From Acidimicrobiia bacterium (lineage in GTDB: Bacteria; Actinomycetota; Acidimicrobiia; Spongiisociales; Spongiisociaceae): a stretch of 34,750 nucleotides of DNA. The notes under the pieces were generated by a model, which ran no database searches, was not told the origin of the DNA, and saw only the letters and a program-made list of their open reading frames with translations. Below, piece by piece: positions 23,956 through 32,482 of this stretch (positions within the stretch are counted from its first letter, which is position 1; each line of letters opens with the position of its first letter). The position numbers and the translations under genes are program-made. The stretch lies in NCBI GenBank assembly GCA_009838635.1, contig VXRE01000057.1, positions 1 through 34,750 on the forward strand. The letters run 5' to 3'.

Positions 23956-25017
23956 ATGGAACGCAGAGCACTACGCAACGGATCGCCCACGGACACCATC
24001 GTCGAGGTGGGCGACACCAGGTTCGGGCACGACCCTTTCCCGACCATCGCAGGCCCTCGGGCGGTCGAGTCGGACGATCAGATCATGGAGGTCGCCACCG
24101 CGGTGGCGGATGCGGGCGCCGCCGTCCTCCGGGGCGGGGTGTACGAGTCGACCGCCTCGCCGTACGAGTTCCCGGGTCTGGGCCGGCCCGGCCTGGAGTT
24201 GTTGCGGGACGCCGGAGCCGAGGTGGGCCTGCCCACCGTCACCAAGGCCTTGGAACCCAAGGACGTGGAGCTGGTCGCCTCGCACGTGGACATGATCCAC
24301 GTCGACCCCCGCTCCATGCAGAACTTCGAGTTGCTACGCGTCATCGGCGGGACGGGGAAGCCGGTGCTGCTCGAGCGCGGGGGGTCCGCCACGGTGGACG
24401 AGTGGCTGTGGGCGGCCGAGTACGTACTCGCCGAGGACAATGACCAGGTGGTGCTGTGCGAGGGCGGCATCCGTACCTTCGAGAAGTCGACCCGGGCCAC
24501 CCTCGACCTGAGTTCCATTCCGGTCCTCAAGGAGATCAGCCACCTGCCGGTCATCGTGGCTCCTTCCGCCGCCGCCGGCTCCCGGACCAGGATCCAGCCC
24601 CTGTCGCTGGCCGCCCAGGGGGTCGGCTCCGACGGGCTGATGGTGGAGGTTCACCCGGATCCGATGGCGGCCCGTACCAGCTCGTCACACCAGATCACGT
24701 TCGAGATGTTCACCGATCTGATGGACGCGCTGGGCGTCAACCGGGTCCGGATGAACATCGACATGATCGACCGCGACCTGGTCCGCCTGCTGGCGCGCCG
24801 GCATCTCATGGTCATGCGGGTTGGCCGGATCAAGGCCGAGCGGGGGATGCCGGTCCACGTGCCCGAGCGCGAGGAGGAATTGCTGGCAGTTGTCCGGGAG
24901 GAAGCGGAACGCCATGGCCTGGACCCGGCCGAGATCGAGGGCGTCTTCGATGTCATCCTCGAGCAGTCGAGGGAGATGCAGCGCCGGGAACGCGTCCGGT
25001 CCTGGTCCCGCGCCTGA
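23956..25017 (+). CDS. DAHP-synthase-like (probably inactive) / chorismate mutase fusion
   Basis: A 353-residue protein. Residues about 25-245 follow the type I-beta DAHP synthase fold, with family landmarks such as SPYEFPGLG, MQNFELLRVIGGTGKPVLL, ILAE-like VLAEDN, CEGGIRTFE, TLDLSSIPVLK and DGLMVEVHPDP. Residues about 260-345 are an AroQ chorismate mutase. In the synthase part the metal Cys of GPCSVES is Arg35, KPRTS is ESTAS (64-68), the Lys of LLKRG is Glu140, the Arg of CERG is Gly170, and DPSH is APSA (Ala202, Ala205). In the mutase part Arg265, Arg282, Lys293, Arg305, Glu306, Ser338 and Gln342 match E. coli residues 11, 28, 39, 51, 52, 84 and 88. AGGAG precedes the ATG. It would convert chorismate to prephenate under Tyr/Phe attenuation; the first domain may be an allosteric remnant. 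Confidence 0.85.
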   Translation: MERRALRNGSPTDTIVEVGDTRFGHDPFPTIAGPRAVESDDQIMEVATAVADAGAAVLRGGVYESTASPYEFPGLGRPGLELLRDAGAEVGLPTVTKALEPKDVELVASHVDMIHVDPRSMQNFELLRVIGGTGKPVLLERGGSATVDEWLWAAEYVLAEDNDQVVLCEGGIRTFEKSTRATLDLSSIPVLKEISHLPVIVAPSAAAGSRTRIQPLSLAAQGVGSDGLMVEVHPDPMAARTSSSHQITFEMFTDLMDALGVNRVRMNIDMIDRDLVRLLARRHLMVMRVGRIKAERGMPVHVPEREEELLAVVREEAERHGLDPAEIEGVFDVILEQSREMQRRERVRSWSRA

Positions 25018-25044
25018 GATCTCCGTTACCCGATCTCCGTTACC
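25018..25044. repeat. Short tandem duplication after the chorismate mutase gene
   Basis: GATCTCCGTTACC occurs at 25018-25030 and again at 25032-25044. The first copy begins one base past the stop codon. It is probably a small replication duplication. The rest of the 275-base interval to 25293 shows no gene, RNA or clear terminator. Confidence 0.7.
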
Positions 25045-25292
25045 TATGCCCTAGGTGTTCGCTGACCTCGGGTCAGAATATGGTGGCGGCGGTGTCGATG
25101 ACGTTCGCTCGACGCCCACACCCGGCTTCACGGAATCACCAACCTGAGCGCGGTGTTCCCCTCCTGGACCATGGTCAGGGGAGGACGATGTTGTATCTCG
25201 GTGTCGGTGGTGCCGTCCGGGTACGGCTGCCAACAGCGCTACAAGTAGCGAACCCAGTACCCCTCATTCCGACCTGCTGAGGTCGCTCAAGG

Positions 25293-26327
25293 TCAACTCT
25301 GTGTGGGATGGAGTAACACCTTCAGGGTTGAGACCGGGTCAGCTAGCGCGTCGAAGGCTTCTTCGAAGCGGGTAATCGGGAGGACGAGTGAGGTGAGGCT
25401 CTCGATGTCGAACGCCCCCTTGGCGAGAAGGTCGATGGCGAGGGGAAATTCCTCGACGTAGATGATGCTTCCTACGACCTCAACCTCCTTGCCGATCACC
25501 GTCGTGGCGGTCACCTCGACGGGGCGCGAGGGGAGACCCGTGAGGGCGACCCGTCCGCCGTAGCGCACGATGTCGACTGCGAGTTCGAGGGTGCCCTGGG
25601 CTCCGGAGCACTCGAAGACGAACTCGGGCGGTTCGAGTTCCGTTCCGAACAGGGCGGTCGGTGGTTCCGTCTCGGGATCGAGCGCGAGGTCGGCCCCGAG
25701 GTCCACGGCGGCCTGGCGCCGGAAGGCCGAGAGTTCGATGGCGGTAATCGTCGCGGCGCCGGCGCGTCGCAGGGCCTGGACGACCAGCAGCCCGACGGGA
25801 CCGGTCCCGATCACGGCTGCGGAGCTTCCGAGCCGGAAGCGGGAGCGTCGCACCGCACGTAGCGCGGTTGCCAGCGGTTCGACGAAGGCGCCCTGTTCCG
25901 AACTGACCGCATCGGGTAGGCGATGGAGGACCCTCGGGTCGACCGTTACGAACTCCGCCATGCCGCCGTCATGCCGGATCCCGATCCCGTTCTCCATCAC
26001 GGCCGAGCGGCACAGGTTGAACCTGGCGTCCCGGCAGGCCCCGCACGCCCCGCAGAGGTTCCCGTTTGGGTTCACCACCACCCGCGTGCCAGGCTCCCAT
26101 CCCCGCACCTGCTCGCCGGTCGCCACGACCTCGCCCGAGAACTCGTGTCCCATTACGACGCCCGAGCGGAAGGGGGCGGTCATGGAAGGAGCGTGCAGGT
26201 CGGTTCCGCAAACCCCGCAGAAGTGAGGGCGCAGCAGCACGTGGCCGGGCCCCACCTCGGGGACAGGGACCTCCTCCAGCCGGATGGTTCGGTCGTCCCC
26301 GAAAACGATGGCTCGCATCCGCGCCAT
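25293..26327 (-). CDS. Zinc-dependent medium-chain alcohol/polyol dehydrogenase
   Basis: An MDR-family dehydrogenase of 344 residues. Catalytic zinc ligands lie in HFCGVCGTDLH and MGHEFSGEV. The structural-zinc lobe has the Cys cluster NLCGACGACRDARFNLC. The NAD(P)-binding Rossmann motif is AAVIGTGPVGLLVVQALRRAGA, followed by an acidic residue (IELS), which favours NAD. The similarity is to sorbitol, threonine and butanediol-type dehydrogenases; the substrate cannot be fixed. A strong GAGAGGAGC site precedes the ATG. It stands alone on the minus strand, flanked by a gene-free stretch and by a scrambled relic. A link to the acyloin/2-oxo-acid operon further right is possible (butanediol/acetoin chemistry) but speculative. 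Confidence 0.87.
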   Translation of the reverse strand: MARMRAIVFGDDRTIRLEEVPVPEVGPGHVLLRPHFCGVCGTDLHAPSMTAPFRSGVVMGHEFSGEVVATGEQVRGWEPGTRVVVNPNGNLCGACGACRDARFNLCRSAVMENGIGIRHDGGMAEFVTVDPRVLHRLPDAVSSEQGAFVEPLATALRAVRRSRFRLGSSAAVIGTGPVGLLVVQALRRAGAATITAIELSAFRRQAAVDLGADLALDPETEPPTALFGTELEPPEFVFECSGAQGTLELAVDIVRYGGRVALTGLPSRPVEVTATTVIGKEVEVVGSIIYVEEFPLAIDLLAKGAFDIESLTSLVLPITRFEEAFDALADPVSTLKVLLHPTQS

Positions 26328-26921
26328 GATCTTGCTCCTCTCGCCTGCTCCAGCCGCCCGTCCACGGAACCCTCATCTGCCTGGGTGGGCACTTCCCGCG
26401 GTGCCCGACCGATGAGATCATGGCTGAACCACAGAGGCTAGGGCGCATGAACATGATCCAGACGGTTACCGGACCGATACACCCGGGGGTGAACGCCATC
26501 GCCATCCTCTGCCACGAGGGTCATGACCGCCAGATCGTGATGGCTCAGGATGTGGGTGTGCGGATGCCCTCACTCGAGATCGTCCGGCTGCCCGGGTTCC
26601 AGAAACGTAAGCCCTTGCAGCTGTCGGGGGGCCAGCAGCAGCGGGTGGCCCTTGCCCGGGCCTTGGTCAACGCCGACGCGCTGAGGCTACATCGCAGATC
26701 TGATCGGTCCGGGAGGTGATGGGGTGACGATCAGGGGTTTCACGCAATGGCAACATGATTGCCGGCTCATGCAATTAGAACGCGGACGAGAGGGTGTAGG
26801 AGCCCGATGATCGGTAGTCTGACCCCTATACCCGGCGGCAAGGGCGCGCCCGTAGACCGGGTTACGCGTGCCGACACTCTGCCGGGGCGTCTATCGGCCC
26901 ATCTAGGGGAAGGAGGAGGTA
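26328..26921. other. Interval without an intact gene (relic sequence)
   Basis: 594 bases between the alcohol dehydrogenase and the TRAP binding-protein gene. The middle holds the phosphotriesterase/ABC relic listed separately. The remainder (26720-26921) has no coding sequence I can support and no clear terminator; it ends in the AGGAGGAGGT ribosome site of the next gene. Confidence 0.6.
26447..26719 (+). pseudogene. Chimeric relic: phosphotriesterase ends fused to ABC ATPase signature
   Basis: A single frame reads [14 protein letters not shown] (start of a phosphotriesterase-family protein), then [22 protein letters not shown] (resembling the C-terminal metal-site region of the same family, with about 200 residues missing between). 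It runs directly into [32 protein letters not shown] (ABC ATPase signature helix), then nonsense [12 protein letters not shown] and stop. No Walker A or B is present. The protein cannot be functional as either enzyme. It is best read as two internal deletions that joined remnants of two genes. The matches are from motif recognition, strong for the ABC part and moderate for the phosphotriesterase part. Confidence 0.65.
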
Positions 26922-28163
26922 GTGGAGAGGAAGAGTCGAGGGGGGCCCTCACTGGAGGAGACTCTGGAGACGAAGGTCGACCGCCATGACTTCTTGAAGA
27001 AGGCGGGTATGACGGTCGCCGCCGGTGGGTTGCTCACCACCATCGGCGCCTGCGGAACCGGAGAGTCCGAGGCCACCACCACCCAGGGGACGGGTTCGGC
27101 CACCACGGCCGGTGCCACCACTGACACAGCCCAGGAAGCGGTCGAGGTGGTGATGACCCAGGGCGGTCCCGAGATCGAATGGGAGATGGGCACCAGCTGG
27201 CCTCTGTCGCTGGACACCATCTACGGCGGTGCCGTGGAGTTCGCCCAGCGGGTCTCGGACATGACCGGCGGCCGGTTCACCATCACGCCGAGGGCGGCAG
27301 GCGAACTGGTACCGGGACTCGAGGTCCTGCAGAACGTCCAGCAGAACGCCATCCCGGCCGGCCATACCGCGTCGTACTACTACGTGGGCCTGAGCCCTGC
27401 CACGGCGTTCAACACGGCCCTGCCGTTCGGGTTCACCTACCGGCAGCAGAACGCGTGGATGTACGAGGGCGGCGGCTTGCAGCTGATGCAGGACTTCTAC
27501 GCGGATCGCTTCGGCGTGATCAACTTCCCGGCCGGTAATACCGGAGTCCAGATGGGCGGTTGGTTCAACAAGGAGATCAACTCCGCGGCGGACCTGCAGG
27601 GACTGCGAATGCGGATACCCGGCCTGGGAGGCAAGGTTATGGAGCGGCTCGGCGTCACCGTACAGGTGTTGCCCGGCGGTGAGATCTTCCAGGCACTCCA
27701 GACCGGCGCCATCGACGCCACCGAGTGGGTCGGCCCGTACGACGACACGACCATGGGATTCCATGACGTGTCCACGTATTACTACTACCCGGGATGGTGG
27801 GAGCCGGGCCCCGAGCTCGATGTCTTCATCCCGCTGGACGAGTGGAACCAGCTGCCCGAGGAGTACCAGGCGATAGTCCAGGCGGCCGCGTACGCGGCCA
27901 ACGCCACCATGATGGCGCGCTACGACGCCAAGAACCCGGCTGCTCTCCAGACGGTTCTCGAGTCGGGTATCGAGCTGCGGCCCTTCCCGGACGACGTGAT
28001 GCAGGCTTCGGAGGATGCCGCGTTCGAGCTCTTCGACGAGACCGCGGCCGACAATGATGACTTCAGCACCATCTTCGGGCATTGGAGCGCCTTCCGCGAC
28101 GGCATCACCCAGTGGCACGGTCTCGCCGAGACTGCCATGGTCAGCTGGACCGGACGGAACTAG
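26922..28163 (+). CDS. TRAP transporter substrate-binding lipoprotein, TakP-like (2-oxo acid type)
   Basis: A DctP-family solute-binding protein of 413 residues. The N terminus has a Tat-like but RH rather than RR motif ([10 protein letters not shown]), a hydrophobic stretch and a lipobox-type Cys44 (TIGAC), followed by a Ser/Thr-rich linker. The core shows [81 protein letters not shown] and [23 protein letters not shown], very like the TakP subfamily that binds pyruvate and other 2-oxo acids. The start is GTG 26922 with AGGAGGAGGT. No DctQ or DctM membrane genes are adjacent, so it is orphaned here. The 2-oxo-acid/acyloin operon starts 107 bases downstream. Confidence 0.88.
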   Translation: MERKSRGGPSLEETLETKVDRHDFLKKAGMTVAAGGLLTTIGACGTGESEATTTQGTGSATTAGATTDTAQEAVEVVMTQGGPEIEWEMGTSWPLSLDTIYGGAVEFAQRVSDMTGGRFTITPRAAGELVPGLEVLQNVQQNAIPAGHTASYYYVGLSPATAFNTALPFGFTYRQQNAWMYEGGGLQLMQDFYADRFGVINFPAGNTGVQMGGWFNKEINSAADLQGLRMRIPGLGGKVMERLGVTVQVLPGGEIFQALQTGAIDATEWVGPYDDTTMGFHDVSTYYYYPGWWEPGPELDVFIPLDEWNQLPEEYQAIVQAAAYAANATMMARYDAKNPAALQTVLESGIELRPFPDDVMQASEDAAFELFDETAADNDDFSTIFGHWSAFRDGITQWHGLAETAMVSWTGRN

Positions 28164-28270
28164 CCGGCGACCCGGCCACCCGTCCCTGAGCGGGCGGTAA
28201 GCAGGACAAGCAGGGCAGACGGGGCGCCGATGTCGCCTCGTGCGGGGCGCAGGTAGGATCGGCGCGCACT

Positions 28271-29242
28271 ATGTCACCCGATACCCTCCTGCGCCTCTAC
28301 CGGCGGATGGTGCGCATCCGGATCTTCGAGGAGAAGGTCCAGGAACTCCACAGGCTGGGCAAGCTGCCCGGATTCGTCCATGTCTACGTGGGTGAGGAGG
28401 CGGTGGCGGTCGGCGCCTGCAGCGTGCTGCGTGACACCGACCACATCACCAGCACCCACCGGGGCCACGGTCACTGCATCGCCAAGGGGGCCGATGTCGC
28501 CCCGATGATGGCCGAACTGTTCGGGCGGGCGGATGGCTACTGCCGGGGCAAGGGCGGTTCGATGCACATCATCGACACCAGCCTGGGGATCCTCGGCGCC
28601 AACGGTATCGTCGGCGGCGGGATCCCGATGGCGACCGGGTCGGGCATCGCCGACGAGGTGCTGGGCCGGGACGGGGTCACCGTTTGCTTCTTCGGGGACG
28701 GCGCCGCCAACCAGGGCGTCCTGCTCGAGGCCCTCAACCTGGCCGCTATATGGAAGCTCCCGGTGGTCTACCTGTGCGAGTCCAACCAGTACATGGAGTT
28801 CACGCCGACCACGGACCTCACGGCCGGGAGGATCTTCCGCCGGGGCGAGCCCTTCGGGGTCGCCAGCATGGAGGTCGACGGGAACGACGTCCTGGAGGTC
28901 AGGCGGGTGGTCGGCGAGGCCGTCGACCGGGCCCGGCGCGGGGAAGGACCTACCCTGATCGAGGCGATCACCTACCGCCTCTCGGGTCACAGCGAGGGCG
29001 AGAGCGCCTTCGTGTCCGCCTACCGCACGGAGGAGGAGGTGGATAGCTGGAAGGCCCGCGATCCCATCACCCGCTTCCGGGACTTGCTGCAGACCGGAGC
29101 CGGGATCTCGGCCGCCCGACTCGACTCCATCGATGCGGAGGAACAGGAGGCCGTGAACGAGGCGGTGGTTTTCGCCGAGTCCAGCCCCTTCCCGTCGCCC
29201 GACGAGGCGCTCGATCACGTCTTCGCCCCCGCAGGAGGATGA
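28271..29242 (+). CDS. acoA: ThDP-dependent dehydrogenase E1 alpha subunit (pyruvate/acetoin dehydrogenase type)
   Basis: A 323-residue E1-alpha: RLYRRMVRIRIFEEKVQELHRLGKLPGFVHVYVGEEAVAVG, ITSTHRGHGHCIAKGADVAPMMAELFGRADGYCRGKGGSMHI, and the ThDP/Mg motif CFFGDGAANQGVLLEALNLAAIWKLPVVYLCESNQY. It decarboxylates a 2-oxo acid, or cleaves acetoin in acetoin dehydrogenases, and passes the acyl/hydroxyethyl group to a lipoyl domain. The overall style (GRADGYCRGKGGSMHI) is closest to acetoin/pyruvate dehydrogenases. It overlaps or abuts the E1-beta gene. No Shine-Dalgarno site precedes the ATG. The gene symbol is tentative. Confidence 0.88.
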   Translation: MSPDTLLRLYRRMVRIRIFEEKVQELHRLGKLPGFVHVYVGEEAVAVGACSVLRDTDHITSTHRGHGHCIAKGADVAPMMAELFGRADGYCRGKGGSMHIIDTSLGILGANGIVGGGIPMATGSGIADEVLGRDGVTVCFFGDGAANQGVLLEALNLAAIWKLPVVYLCESNQYMEFTPTTDLTAGRIFRRGEPFGVASMEVDGNDVLEVRRVVGEAVDRARRGEGPTLIEAITYRLSGHSEGESAFVSAYRTEEEVDSWKARDPITRFRDLLQTGAGISAARLDSIDAEEQEAVNEAVVFAESSPFPSPDEALDHVFAPAGG

Positions 29243-29244
29243 GG

Positions 29245-30237
29245 ATGGCGAGGGCGTATTTCATGGCGGCCATGAACCAGGCGCTCCGAGCCGCCATGGA
29301 GGAGGACGAGACGGTGATCGTGATGGGCGAGGACGTCGACCGTGGCGTCTTCGGCGTCACCCGGGGCCTGATCGACACCTTCGGCGCCAACCGGATCCGC
29401 AAGACACCCATTTCCGAGGCGGCATTCGTCGGCGGTGCCGTGGGCGCGGCCGCGGCGGGGCTGAAGCCGTTCGCCCACGTGATGTTCTCCAGCTTCTTCT
29501 ACGTGGCCATGGATCAGGTGGCCAACCAGGCCGCCCGCCTTCGCTACATGTCGGGGGGCCAGGTGGAGCTCCCCATCGTCTATTTCGCCGGGACCGGGCC
29601 GTCCGGTTCCGCCGCCGCCCAGCACTCGGAGAACCCCCACTCGATCCTGATGCACACCGCCGGCCTCAAGGTGGTGATGCCGAGCACCCCCTACGACGCC
29701 AAGGGCCTGATGATGGCCGCCATCCGGGATCCCAACCCGGTGGTGTACCTGGCCGACCTGCGCCTCTCGCGCCGCCGCGAGTCCATCCCGGAGGACCCCT
29801 ACGAGATCCCGCTCGGGGTGGCGGACGTCAAGCGGCAGGGCGAGGACGTCACGGTCGTGGCGCTGGCTTCGCTGGTCCACGTGGCCGTCGACGTGGCCGG
29901 CAAGCTGGAGTCCGACGGGGTATCCGTGGAGGTCGTGGACCCGCGCAGCCTGGTGCCGCTCGACTGGGACACGATCGTCGCCTCGGTCCGCAAGACCGGG
30001 CGCCTGGTGGTGGCCGATCCGGCCCGCCGCCTGTGCGGCCTGGCCGCTGAGGTGATCGCCGGCGTGTCCGAGAGGGCCTGGGACTCCCTGCACTCCCGGC
30101 CATGCCGGGTCACCTGGCCGGACATTCCCGTTCCGTTCAGCCCCGTGCTCGAGGGAAGGCTCGACGTGGGCGCCGATGACCTGGAGCAGGCCATCCGGAC
30201 GACCATGGGCAGCCCGGTGGTGGCCGGCTCGGCGTGA
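29245..30237 (+). CDS. acoB: ThDP-dependent dehydrogenase E1 beta subunit
   Basis: A 330-residue E1-beta: AYFMAAMNQALRAAMEEDETVIVMGEDVDRGVFGVTRGL, KTPISEAAFVGGAVGAAAAGLKPFAHVMFSSFFYVAMDQVANQAARLRYMSGG, VVMPSTPYDAKGLMMAAIRDPNPVVYL and VEVVDPRSLVPLDWDTI, the last being the transketolase C-terminal domain. I prefer ATG 29245, which has AGGAGG six bases upstream, over ATG 29239, which touches the same site directly. With E1-alpha it forms the alpha2beta2 decarboxylase. A stand-alone lipoyl protein follows after 16 bases. The gene symbol is tentative. Confidence 0.9.
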   Translation: MARAYFMAAMNQALRAAMEEDETVIVMGEDVDRGVFGVTRGLIDTFGANRIRKTPISEAAFVGGAVGAAAAGLKPFAHVMFSSFFYVAMDQVANQAARLRYMSGGQVELPIVYFAGTGPSGSAAAQHSENPHSILMHTAGLKVVMPSTPYDAKGLMMAAIRDPNPVVYLADLRLSRRRESIPEDPYEIPLGVADVKRQGEDVTVVALASLVHVAVDVAGKLESDGVSVEVVDPRSLVPLDWDTIVASVRKTGRLVVADPARRLCGLAAEVIAGVSERAWDSLHSRPCRVTWPDIPVPFSPVLEGRLDVGADDLEQAIRTTMGSPVVAGSA

Positions 30238-30253
30238 GGGGAGGGAGGCCGGT

Positions 30254-30490
30254 ATGCAGGTGATACTTCCCAAATGGGGCGTGTCGATGCAGGACGCGGT
30301 GTTGATCCGCTGGCTGAAGGCGGTGGGTGCGCCGGTCGTCAAGGGCGAGCCCCTGGCCGAGTTCGAGACCGACAAGGTCGAGGTCGAGTTGGAGTCTCCG
30401 GCCTCGGGCGTCCTGACCCGGGTGTACGCCTCCGAGGATGACATCGTGGACGTCGGCGCTGTGATCGCCGAGATCCAAGAGACTCCCTAG
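30254..30490 (+). CDS. Stand-alone lipoyl-domain carrier protein
   Basis: A 78-residue protein that consists only of a lipoyl/biotinyl hairpin domain: VILPKWGVSMQDAVLIRWLKAVGAPVVKGEPLAEFETDKVEVELESPASGVLTRVYASEDDIVDVGAVIAEI. ETDKVEVE contains the Lys that would be lipoylated. There is no peripheral-subunit-binding or E2 acyltransferase domain and no room for one, because the next gene begins 7 bases later. GGGAGG lies upstream of the ATG; the track's longer version reads into the E1-beta gene. It presumably receives the acyl group from the E1 proteins; the transferase E2 and E3 must be encoded elsewhere. Confidence 0.88.
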   Translation: MQVILPKWGVSMQDAVLIRWLKAVGAPVVKGEPLAEFETDKVEVELESPASGVLTRVYASEDDIVDVGAVIAEIQETP

Positions 30491-30497
30491 CCGGCCC

Positions 30498-32141
30498 TTG
30501 GCTGCGCCCGACTATCCCGGCGGTGACCTGGTTGTAGACCTTCTCGCCGCCCGGGGCGTGCGGCATGTCTTCTCTGTCTCCGGCGGACCTCTCAACCCCA
30601 TCTACCACGGCACCCTGCGCGCCCCGGTGAGGATCGTCCACACCCGGCACGAGGCGGCCGCCGCCTTCATGGCGGAGGGCACCGCCCGGGTGACCCGATC
30701 CCCCGGCGTGTGCGCGGTGACCCTCGGACCGGGGGTGACGAACACGGTCACACCCGCGCTGGCGGCCACCCGGGCCGGCGTGCCGTTCCTGATCCTGGGC
30801 GGCCAGGCCCCGGTGAGCATGCTCGACCGGGAGCCGATCATGTCGTTCGACCCCTTGCCGGTGATAGGGCCGGTCACCAAGTACGCCGCCCGGGTGGTCG
30901 ACCCCGCCCGGATCGAGGAGTACCTGGACGCCGCCTGGGCGGCCATGACGTCGGGACGTCCGGGTCCGGCCTTCCTGGAGATTCCGGTGGACGTGCTGGC
31001 CGGAGCCGCGCCACCGCCGTCGGCGAGGCGCGCCAGGGGCCGCCGGTCCGGTCCGGGGCTGGCGGCCGAGCAGGCCGAGCGGCTCCGGCATCTGGTCTCG
31101 GGCGCCCGGCGCCCCTTGCTGGTAGCCGGCGACGACATCCTGTGGTCGGGCGCCGATGGTGAACTGGCCGAGGCGGTCGACCACCTCCGGGTTCCCTTCG
31201 TCACCCTCCGGCTCGGTCGGGGCCTGATGGACGAGCGCCATCCCTGCTCCGCCGGAGTGGGTTACCTGGGATCGAACGCACCTCTCCGCAGCGCCCTCGC
31301 CCAGGCCGACCTGGTGCTGCTCATCGGCCACGAGTTCGAAGCCGACCTCGGGTACGGGGAGTCCGTCCGCGACGACGCGGTTGTGATCCAGTCGCATCCG
31401 GACCCGGGCGTGGTCGGCAAGTTCCTGCGGCCCGACCTCGGGCTGGTGGCCGGATCCGGCGCGGTGCTCGGCGCCCTGGCGACGTCCGATCCCGCCGGGT
31501 TCGACCGCACTTGGTGTGAGCGGGCGGCGCGGGATTGGCGCACCTGGCGGGACCGGGCGGCCGCGGCTCCCCGGCCTGAAGGCGGGGGGATACACCCGGC
31601 CCGGCTCTCGGCACTGCTCGAGGAAACGATGCCGCCCGGTACCACCTTCGTTACCTCCCACGGCAACATCGACTTCTGGGCCGACCCCGTGCTGAGGATC
31701 AGCCCGCCCTCCCGTTACCTGCGCGCCGGCCAGTCGGGTGCGCTGGGCGCGGAGATTCCGTTCGGGGTGGCGGCGAAGCTGGCCTCCCCGGCCGCAACGG
31801 TGGTCGTGGTCGTCGGTGACGGCGGGTTCGCATTCCACGGTCTGGAACTGGAGACGGCCCTCCGCTACGGGGCACCGGTAGTGGTGGTGGTCTACGACGA
31901 CGAGAAGTGGGGCGCCATCGCCCTACCGCAGCAGCGCGCCTACGGAACCGAGATCGAACTCGACCTGCCCCGCCGGGCGTGGTGGAGGGTCATGCGGGCG
32001 ATGGGCGGTCACGGCGAGTATGTCGACGAGGAGGCGGACCTGGGCGGTGCTCTACGCCGCGCCCTCGAGTCGGGACTACCCGCCGTCGTACAGGTCAAGG
32101 TACCGAGCGTCGAAGCGCCCTACGTGGAGTATCACTCGTAG
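30498..32141 (+). CDS. Acetolactate-synthase-like ThDP-dependent enzyme
   Basis: A 547-residue protein with the three-domain ThDP fold: an N-terminal PYR domain (GVRHVFSVSGGPLNPIYHG, with catalytic Glu in HTRHEAAAAFMAEGTARVTRSPGVCAVTLGPGVTN), a central domain, and a C-terminal PP domain (GDGGFAFHGLELETALRYGAPVVVVVYDDEKWG). The usual GDG...NN motif ends in DD here, which still can bind Mg. It groups with generic acetolactate-synthase/2-hydroxyacyl-CoA-lyase-like enzymes; the reaction is not predictable beyond C-C bond making or breaking next to a carbonyl. The start is TTG 30498, 7 bases after the lipoyl gene, so it belongs to the E1 operon. No FAD-specific role is evident. Confidence 0.83.
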   Translation: MAAPDYPGGDLVVDLLAARGVRHVFSVSGGPLNPIYHGTLRAPVRIVHTRHEAAAAFMAEGTARVTRSPGVCAVTLGPGVTNTVTPALAATRAGVPFLILGGQAPVSMLDREPIMSFDPLPVIGPVTKYAARVVDPARIEEYLDAAWAAMTSGRPGPAFLEIPVDVLAGAAPPPSARRARGRRSGPGLAAEQAERLRHLVSGARRPLLVAGDDILWSGADGELAEAVDHLRVPFVTLRLGRGLMDERHPCSAGVGYLGSNAPLRSALAQADLVLLIGHEFEADLGYGESVRDDAVVIQSHPDPGVVGKFLRPDLGLVAGSGAVLGALATSDPAGFDRTWCERAARDWRTWRDRAAAAPRPEGGGIHPARLSALLEETMPPGTTFVTSHGNIDFWADPVLRISPPSRYLRAGQSGALGAEIPFGVAAKLASPAATVVVVVGDGGFAFHGLELETALRYGAPVVVVVYDDEKWGAIALPQQRAYGTEIELDLPRRAWWRVMRAMGGHGEYVDEEADLGGALRRALESGLPAVVQVKVPSVEAPYVEYHS

Positions 32142-32482
32142 CGGCTAGGTGATCCGTATGTCCATCAGAACGTGGCGTTCCTTACTCGAACCTACAAGCC
32201 CGCTAGGGGACCGGATCCGGGGTTCGCGGACGTTCCCGCCGGCGACCTTCCTGCCCCGATCCAATCGCTAGGGCCTGGTCGTCAGCTCTTGTTGGAGGGC
32301 CCTGACCGCTGGCCGCTGACCGCCCGAGCCCTTCGGTTCAAGGGCACCGCGGCTGAGTCGGCGGCGCCCGTGCGCCGGGCCGTTGCTATGATCATCGATT
32401 GCCGAGTTGAGTATGCGTTCAGCGCAGCGGCCTCAGTTACGGGTTGACTGTGGGGAACCCGATGTTCTGAAAGGGGGCCTTG
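32142..32482. other. Gene-free stretch after the ThDP operon
   Basis: 341 bases. A 91-codon open frame (32172-32447) has no family features, no ribosome site and composition of chance sequence, so I do not call it. A TATGAT at 32387 could be a -10 box for the next gene but lies far from it and lacks a -35. An AAGGGGG ribosome site is at the end. Confidence 0.5.

Noticed and set aside
24456-25280. 274-codon ORF extending past the chorismate mutase gene
   Set aside because: Composition of a shadow frame, no motifs; the tail past 25017 contains no recognisable protein.
32172-32447. 91-codon ORF in the gap before the membrane protein
   Set aside because: No ribosome site, no motif and chance-like composition.
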